Positions 48,085 to 56,653 are shown, numbered from the stretch's first letter. The stretch is DNA of 57,162 nt from an uncultured Bacteroidales bacterium (GCA_905235135.1 CAJOKR010000017.1:1-57162); one strand, 5' to 3'. The notes: generated from the sequence alone by a model not told the origin. Numbers and translations are program-made.

Positions 48085-48114
48085 TTCCGCCACCTCCTGT
48101 CGTCGGTGGCGGAA
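48085..48114. other. Strong hairpin TTCCGCCACC/GGTGGCGGAA
   Basis: A perfect ten-pair stem (48085-48094 with 48105-48114) and a 10-base loop in the cdd-ABC intergenic region, 37 bases before copy D. No T-run follows; it may belong to the repeat region rather than being a terminator. Confidence 0.6.
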
Positions 48115-48151
48115 TGGAGTTGCGTTGAATGATGATAACTAGGTGACGCAC

Positions 48152-48215
48152 CGCCTCGGAGAGGCGACACGCACGAAGTGCAATTAACCCCATACAAGCG
48201 AAGCGCAGTGTGGGG
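48152..48215 (+). repeat. REP-like multi-hairpin element, copy D
   Basis: GCCTC-GGA-GAGGC, GCAC-GAA-GTGC, AATTAA, then outer stem CCCCATAC/GTGTGGGG around GC-GAA-GC. It ends 26 bases before the ABC ATPase start. Confidence 0.85.
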
Positions 48216-48241
48216 AGTCCAGAACGAAAACCCAAAGTGAA

Positions 48242-48907
48242 ATGATAAAACTCGAAAACATCAGCAAAAGCTTCCGCTCCGAAACGGTGGAGACGAAAGC
48301 GCTACAACATGTAAATATGGAGGTCCGGAAGGGCGAATTCATAGCCGTAATGGGCCCTTCCGGTTGCGGTAAGACGACCTTGCTCAACATCCTCGGACTC
48401 CTCAACACCCCCGACTCGGGTCGCTACCTCCTCAACGGCCGCGATGTGAGCGGGCTGAAAGAGCGCGACCGTCTGAAGTTGCGGCGCGGGGTCATCGGCT
48501 TCGTCTTCCAAAGCTTCAACCTCATCGACGACATGAATGTCTTCGAGAACGTGGAGATGCCGCTGCGTTATCTCGGCCTCAGCAAGTCGGAACGCAAGGC
48601 GAGGGTCAACGAGGTCTTGGATCGGATAAACATCATCCACCGTGCCAGCCATTACCCGCAGCAGCTCTCCGGTGGACAGCAGCAGCGCGTCGCTGTGGCC
48701 CGCGCCGTGGTCTCCAACCCGCAGCTCATCCTCTGCGACGAGCCCACCGGCAACCTCGACAGCCACAACGGTCTCGACGTCATGCACCTGCTCTGCGACC
48801 TCAACGCCGCCGGCACCACCATCGTCATGGTCACCCACAGCGCCCACGACGCCGGCTTCGCGCATCGCATCGTGAAACTGCTGGACGGAACCGTAGTCAG
48901 CAGTTAG
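48242..48907 (+). CDS. ABC transporter ATP-binding protein (LolD/MacB type)
   Basis: 221 residues, the length of LolD/MacB-type ATPases. Walker A GPSGCGKTTLLN, Q-loop FVFQSFNLID, signature LSGGQQQRVAVARA, Walker B LILCDEPTGNLD and switch His in MVTHS are all intact. It should power the two FtsX-type permeases that follow. Its stop codon overlaps a heptad tract, and copy D of the hairpin element sits just upstream. Confidence 0.93.
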   Translation: MIKLENISKSFRSETVETKALQHVNMEVRKGEFIAVMGPSGCGKTTLLNILGLLNTPDSGRYLLNGRDVSGLKERDRLKLRRGVIGFVFQSFNLIDDMNVFENVEMPLRYLGLSKSERKARVNEVLDRINIIHRASHYPQQLSGGQQQRVAVARAVVSNPQLILCDEPTGNLDSHNGLDVMHLLCDLNAAGTTIVMVTHSAHDAGFAHRIVKLLDGTVVSS

Positions 48908-48930
48908 TTAGTAGTTAGTAGTTAGCAGTT
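48904..48930. repeat. Heptad tract (TTAGTAG units) overlapping the ATPase stop
   Basis: A partial TTAG (48904-48907, containing the stop codon), then TTAGTAG twice and TTAGCAG. Confidence 0.65.
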
Positions 48931-48972
48931 GTAACGAAATACCCACCATATAATAAAAATATTCCTTGAGCA

Positions 48973-49041
48973 GTCCCGAAGGGACAAGACGCACGAAGTG
49001 CAATTAACCCCATACAAGCGACGAAGTCGCGCAGTGTGGGG
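48973..49041 (+). repeat. REP-like multi-hairpin element, copy E
   Basis: Three hairpins with GAA loops: GTCCC-GAA-GGGAC (48973-48985), GCAC-GAA-GTGC (48991-49001) and GCGAC-GAA-GTCGC inside the outer stem CCCCATAC/GTGTGGGG (49008-49041). It ends 30 bases before the first permease start. Confidence 0.88.
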
Positions 49042-49071
49042 CCTGACAAGAACGAAAAAACCAAATCAGAT

Positions 49072-51585
49072 ATGAAACAAACCCCAAAAATTCTCAACAT
49101 CCTCGGTCTCGCCGTGGCCATCGCCACCTTCATGGTGGTGGCAATGATAAGTTATTATGACAGCCATTACGACAGGTCGTATCCCGGCGCAGACCGCATC
49201 TACTCGGTGTGGCTCATGAAAAACATGTACTTAGGCAACGATACGGTAGAGAGTTCTGTTCAATCAGGAGAAGCAGATTATCAGTTGCTTACGGGATTTT
49301 CTCTGAATGGTGACAGCCAAGTTCAATCCTCGGGGCAACCTTTAGAAGAGATTGAGGATGTCTGCACATTAAGCGGTTACGGCTATGGTTGGCAACGGGT
49401 GACTGCGGAGAACAGCACCGCACCCGACACCATCTCTAAGATACAAATGACCATTCCCGCCTACTTTTCCTTTTTCGGCATTGAAATTAAAGAGGGAAGT
49501 TTGGAAAAATTTAACGATTTTAGGAATGCTGTGATTTCCAATAGGTTAGCGAAAATACTTTTCCCTAAAGGAGATGCAATTGGACAACGGATTATCTTGA
49601 GTCCGAACGATAATCAAGAACGAACAGTGCGAGATCTCGATACCCTCACGGTGATTGCTGTTTACAAAGATCTGCCGCAGAACAGCTCCCTGTATGACTA
49701 TACTGTCGTACGGCACTATCCTCCTGGCATCTTTTATGGTAATTTGTATGTGAAAGTGAAAGATACAACGAAGGTTAATGTCTTGAAAGAAAAGATGATG
49801 GACCGTTATCAAACGGCATATCACTCCTTTTGGGACAATGCTGATACCACCGGCGACGAGGCATTAAGCCAAGCGGAATATAAACTAAAGTATAAAGATG
49901 CGCCGCAGGAAATCGACAATGTGATGATGTGGTCTTTGCACGACAACTATAATTCTCCCAACAACTTCTGGAATTTGGAAGAGCACCAGATGACCGTGAT
50001 TTCCAAATCATTAGACATTTTCGGAATAGTGTTGCTACTGATCGCCTTCTCGAATTATGAGAATTTTGCGACGGCGACCGTGATGCTGAACCGCCGCAAG
50101 ACGGCCATCCAAAAAGTGGAGGGCTGCTCCAATGCCCAGCTGCGTTGGAAGATGTTCGGGCAATGTATGCTCGGTGCCATCATCGCAATTGCCATTGCCC
50201 TGCTCATCGTGGAGGTCTGTGCCCGCACAAAGGTTATTCCATTTGTAAACATCAGTCTTAAAGTCGCTGATAATCTGCGTATTGTATGGATAGCAACAGC
50301 CATTGTCTTCATCTTTGCAGTAGGTTGTTCGTTCGCTCCCGTTTATTACAGCACCACTGAGGCCGACATGGATGCAGCGCTGAAGAAGAGTCTTTCCGAT
50401 TCCACCAAAAGCTCTTGGTGGCGCAAACTGGCACTCCGTCTGCGGACCACACCGTGGTCGGGGGTGCAGTTCTACGCCTCGTTTGCCATCATCCTCTTCA
50501 TGACGTTGGTTTTTGTGCAGAACCATTACATGAAAACCACCGATTTGGGTTTTGAAACGGAAAACATTTATATGACCCGACTTGTTAAAACAAATGTCTC
50601 GTCTTCGGAAGATGTAGATTTGCTCAATGCGCTCACATCGAAGGATATGGAGCACCTGAAGAGCGAATTAAGCAAGTTGGAAGGGATTGCGGATGTCACG
50701 TGGTCGGAGGATCCAGTTCTCGGACATGACGGATGGTTTGGTCAATGGGGTATTCGTGTGGGCGATGAAACGGTGAGTCTTCCAAAACGACGGGTGTCGG
50801 TAAACTTCTTTACCTTTTTCGGTATCAACATGTTAGAGGGAAATAATTTCGATGAAGTATGCGTTGGTTTGCATGAAGGTCGAATCATCAATGCGGCAGC
50901 TCTGAAAGAGGCGAAGCAGTGGGAGATAGATTCGAACCGACGGAATTCCGGCATTGATGGCATTGTACCCGATTTCCACAACATGCCGCTCGTCAACGAC
51001 GTAGAGCCTTGTATCTATGTTGCGAGTTCCCTTCCTGATAAAATTTTCAGTAAGCCATACGTTTATGTTAAATTGAGACAATCTGCAAATCAAGATGTTG
51101 TCCAATCTTTGTTAGACCGTATAGACACATTAGGTGCCCACTCGGTTCACATCGAGACTCTCGGTTCGTTGAAAGATGCCATTGGCAAAGAATACCAAAA
51201 AGAGGACGATTTCGCCAAGTTGACGGCCTTGTTCGGGGCGATTACCTTGTTCGTCGCGCTCACCGGACTGCTTGGCATGGTGTTCTTAGACTGCATGTAC
51301 CGTCGCCGCGAGCTGAGTCTGCGCCGCGTCTATGGCGCTTCCACCGGCAACCAACTCTGGCAGATGATCCGCAACCAACTTATCATCTGCATCATCACCT
51401 TCGCCGCCGCTGCGCCCTTGGCCGTCAGCCTCTTCCGCAAATGGCAGCAGCACTTCGCCTACAAAGCCGACATCCCCGCCTGGGTCTTCCTCGCCGTCTT
51501 CCTCTCCATCACTCTCCTCGCGCTGGCCATCACCGCCTGGCAGACACTGCGGACGTTGCGGGAGGATCCTGCGGAGGTGATATAA
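49072..51585 (+). CDS. ABC transporter permease, FtsX/MacB type (first)
   Basis: 837 residues from the ATG at 49072. An N-terminal helix (ILNILGLAVAIATFMVVAMI) precedes a MacB periplasmic-core-like domain; a first FtsX segment begins near VISKSLDIFGIVLLLIAFSN, a second helix set follows, then a second extracytoplasmic domain and a final FtsX domain (LTALFGAITLFVALTGLLGM, MYRRRELSLRRVYGAS, VFLAVFLSITLLALAITAW). This duplicated layout is common in Bacteroidota export systems for lipoproteins, peptides or antimicrobials. No HlyD or TolC partner is in the window. The extracytoplasmic parts are less GC-rich than the membrane parts. Confidence 0.88.
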   Translation: MKQTPKILNILGLAVAIATFMVVAMISYYDSHYDRSYPGADRIYSVWLMKNMYLGNDTVESSVQSGEADYQLLTGFSLNGDSQVQSSGQPLEEIEDVCTLSGYGYGWQRVTAENSTAPDTISKIQMTIPAYFSFFGIEIKEGSLEKFNDFRNAVISNRLAKILFPKGDAIGQRIILSPNDNQERTVRDLDTLTVIAVYKDLPQNSSLYDYTVVRHYPPGIFYGNLYVKVKDTTKVNVLKEKMMDRYQTAYHSFWDNADTTGDEALSQAEYKLKYKDAPQEIDNVMMWSLHDNYNSPNNFWNLEEHQMTVISKSLDIFGIVLLLIAFSNYENFATATVMLNRRKTAIQKVEGCSNAQLRWKMFGQCMLGAIIAIAIALLIVEVCARTKVIPFVNISLKVADNLRIVWIATAIVFIFAVGCSFAPVYYSTTEADMDAALKKSLSDSTKSSWWRKLALRLRTTPWSGVQFYASFAIILFMTLVFVQNHYMKTTDLGFETENIYMTRLVKTNVSSSEDVDLLNALTSKDMEHLKSELSKLEGIADVTWSEDPVLGHDGWFGQWGIRVGDETVSLPKRRVSVNFFTFFGINMLEGNNFDEVCVGLHEGRIINAAALKEAKQWEIDSNRRNSGIDGIVPDFHNMPLVNDVEPCIYVASSLPDKIFSKPYVYVKLRQSANQDVVQSLLDRIDTLGAHSVHIETLGSLKDAIGKEYQKEDDFAKLTALFGAITLFVALTGLLGMVFLDCMYRRRELSLRRVYGASTGNQLWQMIRNQLIICIITFAAAAPLAVSLFRKWQQHFAYKADIPAWVFLAVFLSITLLALAITAWQTLRTLREDPAEVI

Positions 51586-51602
51586 AACCTCTTCCTTGAG
51601 CA

Positions 51603-51665
51603 GTCCCGAAGGGACAAGACGCGCGAAGCGCAATTAACCCCACACAAGCGAAGCGCAGTGTGGGG
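51603..51665 (+). repeat. REP-like multi-hairpin element, copy F
   Basis: GTCCC-GAA-GGGAC (51603-51615), GCGC-GAA-GCGC (51621-51631), AATTAA, then outer stem CCCCACAC/GTGTGGGG (51638-51665) around GC-GAA-GC. It lies 17 bases after the first permease stop. Confidence 0.88.
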
Positions 51666-51667
51666 CC

Positions 51668-51703
51668 AAGCCAAAAGCTAATAGCTAACAGCCAAAAGCC
51701 CAA
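51668..51703. repeat. Heptad tract (AGCCAAA/AGCTAAT units)
   Basis: AGCCAAA, AGCTAAT, AGCTAAC, AGCCAAA and AGCCCAA in register, between copy F and the second permease. Confidence 0.65.
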
Positions 51704-51730
51704 AACGAAAAAACTAGAATAGAACATATT

Positions 51731-54418
51731 ATGAAAACCGAAACAAACAAGGCAACAAGCCCCCGCCTTTTCACCCTCCTCGGCCTCGCCACCGCCTTGG
51801 CCGTCTTCATGATCCTCATGGCGCAGGTCCGCTACGACCGCCGCTACAACCGCTGCTTCGCGGACTCCGAACGGATGTACCGCGTGGAGGATAACACCGA
51901 CAACCAGGGATACTCCCACTGGATATCCGATAGCGAGATAACCGACTACCTCGACAGCCTCGACGAGGTGGAGTCCGTTTGTCAGTTTGCCACCAACTAT
52001 GTAGATTACAACTTCAAGTTAGAACATCCTGTGGAAGGAGTTGGAGGCCTGTCAAGCATAACTATCTATGACATGCTGTTCTTCGACTTTTTCGGTTATC
52101 AGTGCGTTGATGGTGCGTTCTGTGAGCTGGATGACGACGAAGAGGTCGTGGTGCCCGCATCGTTGGCCAAAAAACTCTTCCCGAAAGAGAGTGCTTTCGG
52201 GAAAACGCTTTCATTGCGAAACAGTTATCGAGGAAGAGACACTATCCTGAACCGCAAAATCGTGGCGGTGTATCAGGATATGCCAGAGAATAACTCCTTT
52301 GGGAATCCGCTGATTTTCATCACGATGCCTTATTGGGATTATAAAGTGGTGAAAATCGACCAGGATTCGATTCAGGCATTGTGGGGCGGTCTCGAAAAAT
52401 GCTATGCGGAAGTATTCGATATCGAAGGGGAGGAAGATTCATTAGTTGCTACCGTTCACCTTTTCACTGAGATGCCCGATATGATGAGCGCAACGAATTA
52501 TGAAGCGAGAGAACCGGCAAAGGATAAACTTTTGAAAATCAAAGTTTCCTGCGATTCTGCCCATCCTGCCCCCATCTTGGCTGAATGTGTAAGGAAAGAT
52601 CCCAAGCCTTGGGGCTCCATCTATTGCAAGCTGAAACCCGGCACCAACCCTGACACGCTGGCCGCTATGCTGAAGGATAAGTTTTACACCGAAAAGATAT
52701 GGGAATCTGCCCCGTCTGATGTGCGGTTGGTGGCTGCCAAAGATATCCATTTCGAGACCGATGCCACGGGCTATAGCAACCTTGATGCCGTCAGTCGCTT
52801 TGTGGTGAACTGTCTGGCCGGCATCGCGTGGGCGGTTCTCATCATCGCCTTCCTCAACTTCGCCAATTTCGCCATCGCGGAGGCGCCCCTGCGTATGCGC
52901 CGCGTGAACACCCGCAAGGTGCTCGGTGAGTCGGATGGCAGAATATGGTGGTCGATGGCAAAAGGCTACGTCACCCTCTCACTCTTAGCCTTCCTCATCG
53001 CATTCGTCGTCTTCCTGCTCTGCACCCGCTTGCCGGAAATCCCCATGCTGACCAACCCCGTTACCTTGTTTGGCAATGTCTCTATCATACTAATGACCTT
53101 ATTGTTGTCCCTAGTTGTCGGAGTTGTCGTCTCAATCTACCCGACGCGAATGGTCACCGTTGTCTCCCCGGATGTAGCGTTGAAAGGCAGCTACGGTTTC
53201 TCCAAGGCAGGGATGCGGCTGCGCACGTGTTTCGTCGGCATCCAGTTCTTCTTAGCCGCCGTCATCCTCACCTGCGCCCTCTTCGTGCAGACGCAGAAGA
53301 ACTTCCTGAAAATGTACGACATGGGCTTCCAGACGCAGGACATCCTGAATTACACTGCGGATATTCGTTGGACGGACAGCATACCGTCTTATATCCGTGC
53401 GGTTAAACAATTGCCTGGTGTTGAAGATATTACGGCGGCATCGTGCAACATCGTGCGCAATAGTGGCTACGTTTTGTTTGGGCGCCGGCTCTATTCTCCC
53501 GACGGTAAGGACACCTGCGACCTTGAATTCAATGCCATGTCGGTTTATCCCAATTTCATGGAGTTTTTCGGAATTAAGATGGTGGATGGCAGCACGTTCA
53601 AAGATTGTGATATATCGTCCGAAACTCAGCGATACGTGATTTTCAACAAGAAGTTGCAAGATGTCTATCACCTGAACATTGACTCTTATTACAAGCCAAT
53701 GCTTGCGGATTCCACAAACCGGTTAGATGCTTCTCAATTGGGTTCGAGCTGGTCTATGAAGGGATTTTGGGGTTCTTCTTCGCAAACGACTTTGATCGGC
53801 ATTGCGGAAAACTTCCATTTCCGTCCGCTGTTCGATACCATCCAGCCGTTGGGCATTGAGGTTGGGAAATACGGTCAAGTGCTTTGCCAATTCTTCATTA
53901 AGTACGAGGAGAATGCCGACACTGCCGCGCTGATTCGGGAAATCCGTCGCATCACGAGCGAATACGGTCACGAAACCGATCTAAAGGTCAGCACGTTGGA
54001 CGATGACATTGCGGGATTCTACGAGAAGGAGGCCGGTCTCTCAAAGGGAATGTTCATCCTCTGCGGCATCGCGGTGCTGCTCGCGCTGATGGGTGTGGCA
54101 GGGATGCTGCTGTTGGAGATGACCTACCGCCGTCCCGAGCTGGGCTTGCGGCAGATCTTCGGCTCCTCCACGGGACAGCTGCTCGCCCGCGCCAACGGCA
54201 AGTACGCCCTCGTCTGCACCGTCGCCTTCCTGCTCTCCGTGCCCGTCAGTATCTTGCTGCTCCGCCAGTGGCTGAAGCTGTTCGTTTGCCACGCCCCCAT
54301 CGTGGTCTGGCTCTTCGTCATCGCCTACCTTATCCTGCTGGCCCTCACTGTGTTGGTCGTCACGGTGCAGTCTGCTCTGTCGCTGCGGTTCGAACCGGTT
54401 GACACGGTGAGAACGTGA
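51731..54418 (+). CDS. ABC transporter permease, FtsX/MacB type (second)
   Basis: 895 residues, same architecture as the first permease: N-terminal helix (LFTLLGLATALAVFMILMA), periplasmic core, FtsX segment (FVVNCLAGIAWAVLIIAFLN), a middle helix set with RLRTCFVGIQFFLAAVILTC, a second extracytoplasmic domain and a C-terminal FtsX domain (MFILCGIAVLLALMGVAGML, YRRPELGLRQIFGSS). The two permeases are clearly homologous but diverged and probably form a heterodimer driven by the ATPase at 48242. The substrate is unknown. Confidence 0.88.
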   Translation: MKTETNKATSPRLFTLLGLATALAVFMILMAQVRYDRRYNRCFADSERMYRVEDNTDNQGYSHWISDSEITDYLDSLDEVESVCQFATNYVDYNFKLEHPVEGVGGLSSITIYDMLFFDFFGYQCVDGAFCELDDDEEVVVPASLAKKLFPKESAFGKTLSLRNSYRGRDTILNRKIVAVYQDMPENNSFGNPLIFITMPYWDYKVVKIDQDSIQALWGGLEKCYAEVFDIEGEEDSLVATVHLFTEMPDMMSATNYEAREPAKDKLLKIKVSCDSAHPAPILAECVRKDPKPWGSIYCKLKPGTNPDTLAAMLKDKFYTEKIWESAPSDVRLVAAKDIHFETDATGYSNLDAVSRFVVNCLAGIAWAVLIIAFLNFANFAIAEAPLRMRRVNTRKVLGESDGRIWWSMAKGYVTLSLLAFLIAFVVFLLCTRLPEIPMLTNPVTLFGNVSIILMTLLLSLVVGVVVSIYPTRMVTVVSPDVALKGSYGFSKAGMRLRTCFVGIQFFLAAVILTCALFVQTQKNFLKMYDMGFQTQDILNYTADIRWTDSIPSYIRAVKQLPGVEDITAASCNIVRNSGYVLFGRRLYSPDGKDTCDLEFNAMSVYPNFMEFFGIKMVDGSTFKDCDISSETQRYVIFNKKLQDVYHLNIDSYYKPMLADSTNRLDASQLGSSWSMKGFWGSSSQTTLIGIAENFHFRPLFDTIQPLGIEVGKYGQVLCQFFIKYEENADTAALIREIRRITSEYGHETDLKVSTLDDDIAGFYEKEAGLSKGMFILCGIAVLLALMGVAGMLLLEMTYRRPELGLRQIFGSSTGQLLARANGKYALVCTVAFLLSVPVSILLLRQWLKLFVCHAPIVVWLFVIAYLILLALTVLVVTVQSALSLRFEPVDTVRT

Positions 54419-54474
54419 TATCCTCTTCTAATGGCGACAGGTGTGTGTCGGGAAAATAAAGATATTTTTAATAA

Positions 54475-54508
54475 TTTGATTATTGATTCAATTTTTTTGT
54501 ATCTTTGC
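54475..54508 (+). promoter_or_regulatory. Promoter of hicA (TTTG-N21-TATCTTTGC)
   Basis: TTTG at 54475-54478, TATCTTTGC at 54500-54508, 28 bases before hicA; shows that the toxin-antitoxin pair is transcribed apart from the ABC operon. Confidence 0.68.
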
Positions 54509-54536
54509 AGCGTGAAATTAAAAATATAAATGAATC

Positions 54537-54725
54537 ATGAAGACTACAGAGCTACTGAAAATGCTGCTTGATTCGGGATGCACCTTGGTCAGACATGGTG
54601 CCAATCACGATATATGGTACAGTCCAATCACGGAGAAACGTTTTCCAGTACCACGTCATGCCTCTAAAGAGGTGGCTTCAGGAACGTTGAAAGATATTGT
54701 AAGAAAATCAGGTGTCGAATTATAA
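54537..54725 (+). CDS. hicA: HicA-family mRNA interferase toxin
   Basis: 62 residues, the normal size. The dsRNA-binding-like fold is evident: LLKMLLDSGCTLVRHGANHD with the catalytic His24, WYSP, then FPVPRHASKEVASGTLKDIV. HicA cleaves mRNA and is blocked by HicB. The toxin comes first, as usual for hicAB, five bases before the antitoxin. Confidence 0.9.
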   Translation: MKTTELLKMLLDSGCTLVRHGANHDIWYSPITEKRFPVPRHASKEVASGTLKDIVRKSGVEL

Positions 54726-54730
54726 TCCAA

Positions 54731-55039
54731 ATGAATATGAAAACCGAAAAAGTGATAATTGAAGTAAGTACGGACGGGCTGTTTTCCGCTTATATGCCCT
54801 CCAACGAGTATGGTTTCGGGCTTGCCGGATACGGCGATACGGTGCAGGAAGCCATCGAGGACTTTTACGAGTGCGTTTCGGAGATGCAGGAGATAGAAAA
54901 GGCCGAAGGGCGGGCTTTTCCAGAATTGCAGTTCCAGTTTGAACATGCTGTCGGGTACGCCGTTCCTGAATCAGCTTCTTATTTCGTGGCGGAGGATTCT
55001 GAAGGGTACAATGAGGATAAACAGGTAGCCAAGCAATGA
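54731..55039 (+). CDS. hicB: HicB-family antitoxin, apparently without DNA-binding domain
   Basis: 102 residues. The HicB fold is clear in residues 5-70 (VIIEVSTDGLFSAYMPSNEY, YGDTVQEAIEDFYECVSEM, FPELQFQFE). Bacteroidota relatives usually run to ~130 residues with a helix-turn-helix that represses the operon. Here the C-terminus is a different, acidic tail (SASYFVAEDSEGYNEDKQ) with no visible helix-turn-helix, and no other frame restores one. ATG at 54731 or 54737. Confidence 0.82.
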   Translation: MNMKTEKVIIEVSTDGLFSAYMPSNEYGFGLAGYGDTVQEAIEDFYECVSEMQEIEKAEGRAFPELQFQFEHAVGYAVPESASYFVAEDSEGYNEDKQVAKQ

Positions 55040-55099
55040 TGCGCCGGTCAACTTTACTTTTTGGACATATAATTCAATGACACCAAAACCTTAACCGTT

Positions 55100-56023
55100 A
55101 TGAAAAAACCGACTTTGACTCTGCTTCTTCTCACCGTATTCACGATTGGCGGATTCGCGCAGACGCCGGAGTGGACGGAATACTGCCAGATTCGGGATGA
55201 CATCAACCATAACGATTACCTACCCGAAATCGCATACGGGAAGTATTGCAGGATGGACTCTATCTATAATGGACTCCCGCATTTCACCGATTTGTACAAT
55301 TTTTTGTCAACCGCCGTGGCGTGCAACGAGCAGGAGAAAACCAAGGAGCTGGCGTTCCGCATTGTCAGATGGAAATGCTGGGACAGCCGTTTCTTCAACC
55401 AGCCCAAGTTGGAGGCGGTCAAACAGATGGACTTTTGGCCAAAACTGGATTCCCTGTCCCAGGCAAATGGTGAAAAAAAGCAATATACAGACTATATGCT
55501 TGAGTTGTATGAAATGCGGATTAGCGACCAGCAGTGCCGCCAGGCTTTGCACGGGGAACTGACACGCGAGGAAAGCGATTCGGTCTGGAGAATCATTCAT
55601 CATACGGACTCCCTGAATCTGAACCGGTTGAAGGAGCTGATTGCCGAATATGGATTCCCTACTTGGGAGAAAGTGAGCTATGATTACGCTCTTTGCGCAT
55701 GGCTGGTCGCGCAGCATGCCGACTCGGCCTTTCTTCACAATTATGTCGAGCAGCTCAAGAAAGCTGTGGCGGACAACAACGCCAACCCGGCCAATCTTGC
55801 TTATATGATTGACCGCGATCTGATGAACCGAAACCTCCCGCAACTTTATGGGACACAATTCGTTGGAGTTTACAATGACGAAGGTGTTATGGAGAATATG
55901 CTTTGGCCGGTGGAGAATATGGAACAGCTGAACGCGCGGCGCGAGCGCATGCTGCTGCCTCCGATGGACACGACGGGGATCAAGATTTACGAACTGGATC
56001 GGGATATTCGGTTTTTACATTGA
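55100..56023 (+). CDS. Secreted protein of unknown function
   Basis: 307 residues with a signal peptide (MKKPTLTLLLLTVFTIGGFAQ). The mature protein is mostly helical, with several Cys and Trp residues, and resembles the large group of Bacteroidota secreted proteins built around a QIRDDINHNDY ... YCRMDSIYNGLPHF start; MDTTGIKIYELDRDIRFLH ends it. I recognise no catalytic motif. Periplasmic or exported. Confidence 0.68.
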   Translation: MKKPTLTLLLLTVFTIGGFAQTPEWTEYCQIRDDINHNDYLPEIAYGKYCRMDSIYNGLPHFTDLYNFLSTAVACNEQEKTKELAFRIVRWKCWDSRFFNQPKLEAVKQMDFWPKLDSLSQANGEKKQYTDYMLELYEMRISDQQCRQALHGELTREESDSVWRIIHHTDSLNLNRLKELIAEYGFPTWEKVSYDYALCAWLVAQHADSAFLHNYVEQLKKAVADNNANPANLAYMIDRDLMNRNLPQLYGTQFVGVYNDEGVMENMLWPVENMEQLNARRERMLLPPMDTTGIKIYELDRDIRFLH

Positions 56024-56105
56024 AGATATGAAACTTTGCGATCTCCTCTAATCGGCTTCAGGGTGATTGCGGTGAGAAAGAATTAATTTTTTACAAGAAA
56101 TAGTA

Positions 56106-56136
56106 TTGAACAATTCAAATAATTGTATATCTTTGC
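56106..56136 (+). promoter_or_regulatory. Promoter of the second toxin-antitoxin-like pair (TTG-N19-TATCTTTGC)
   Basis: TTG at 56106-56108, TATCTTTGC at 56128-56136; ATG at 56158. Confidence 0.65.
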
Positions 56137-56157
56137 GGCAGAAAATAAAATAGAAAA

Positions 56158-56379
56158 ATGACAAAAGATTATTCTACTAAAGACATTAAGAAACAAGAGG
56201 TTAACGAGCCTCGAGCTCAGTATATTGCCGCTCCCCATGTTGCTTTTCGCAAAGTCGATGAAGACGAACTGGCGGAATGCATCACGCTCGAGGAGTGGGA
56301 ATCCGAACTGACGCAAATCATCCATGAACACTATCAATCCAACCATGAAAGTCATAGTCAGTCCCATTGTAAGAATTAA
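56158..56379 (+). CDS. Small protein, possible antitoxin
   Basis: 73 residues, charged and hydrophilic. The middle (AFRKVDEDELAECITLEEWE) is acidic and helical, the end rich in His, Ser and Asn. It matches no family I know. Its position directly before and overlapping by 35 bases a RelE/ParE-like gene suggests the antitoxin of that pair. That role rests on context only. Confidence 0.6.
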   Translation: MTKDYSTKDIKKQEVNEPRAQYIAAPHVAFRKVDEDELAECITLEEWESELTQIIHEHYQSNHESHSQSHCKN

Positions 56380-56653
56380 AATCAACGAATTCTATAAAGC
56401 CGCCATGCGGAATCATCCGTCTCTCAGTGAAGAGACTGTGTTGAAAAAAGCGAACCGAATGTTCAAAGGTTTGCAAGTTCTAAGCATGACTCAAGGATTT
56501 CCGGAAGCAAGGTTAAACCAAGAATGGAGAGCTAATGGTTGGCGTGAATTGGTGATAGAAGATTTTCACTTCGCATTCGAATTGGTTGACAACGTTGACG
56601 GTGAGCGAATTGTAGTCGTTCGTGATGCCATACACAGTTCGCTGTACCATTGA
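56345..56653 (+). CDS. RelE/ParE-like toxin candidate
   Basis: 102 residues from the ATG at 56345, chosen because MKVIVSPIVRIKINEFYKAA is the usual first strand and helix of the RelE/ParE fold. The strand series at the end (WRELVIEDFHFAFELVDN, GERIVVVRDAIHSSLYH) fits the same fold. RelE toxins cut mRNA on the ribosome and ParE toxins target gyrase; which applies cannot be told. Confidence 0.65.
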   Translation: MKVIVSPIVRIKINEFYKAAMRNHPSLSEETVLKKANRMFKGLQVLSMTQGFPEARLNQEWRANGWRELVIEDFHFAFELVDNVDGERIVVVRDAIHSSLYH

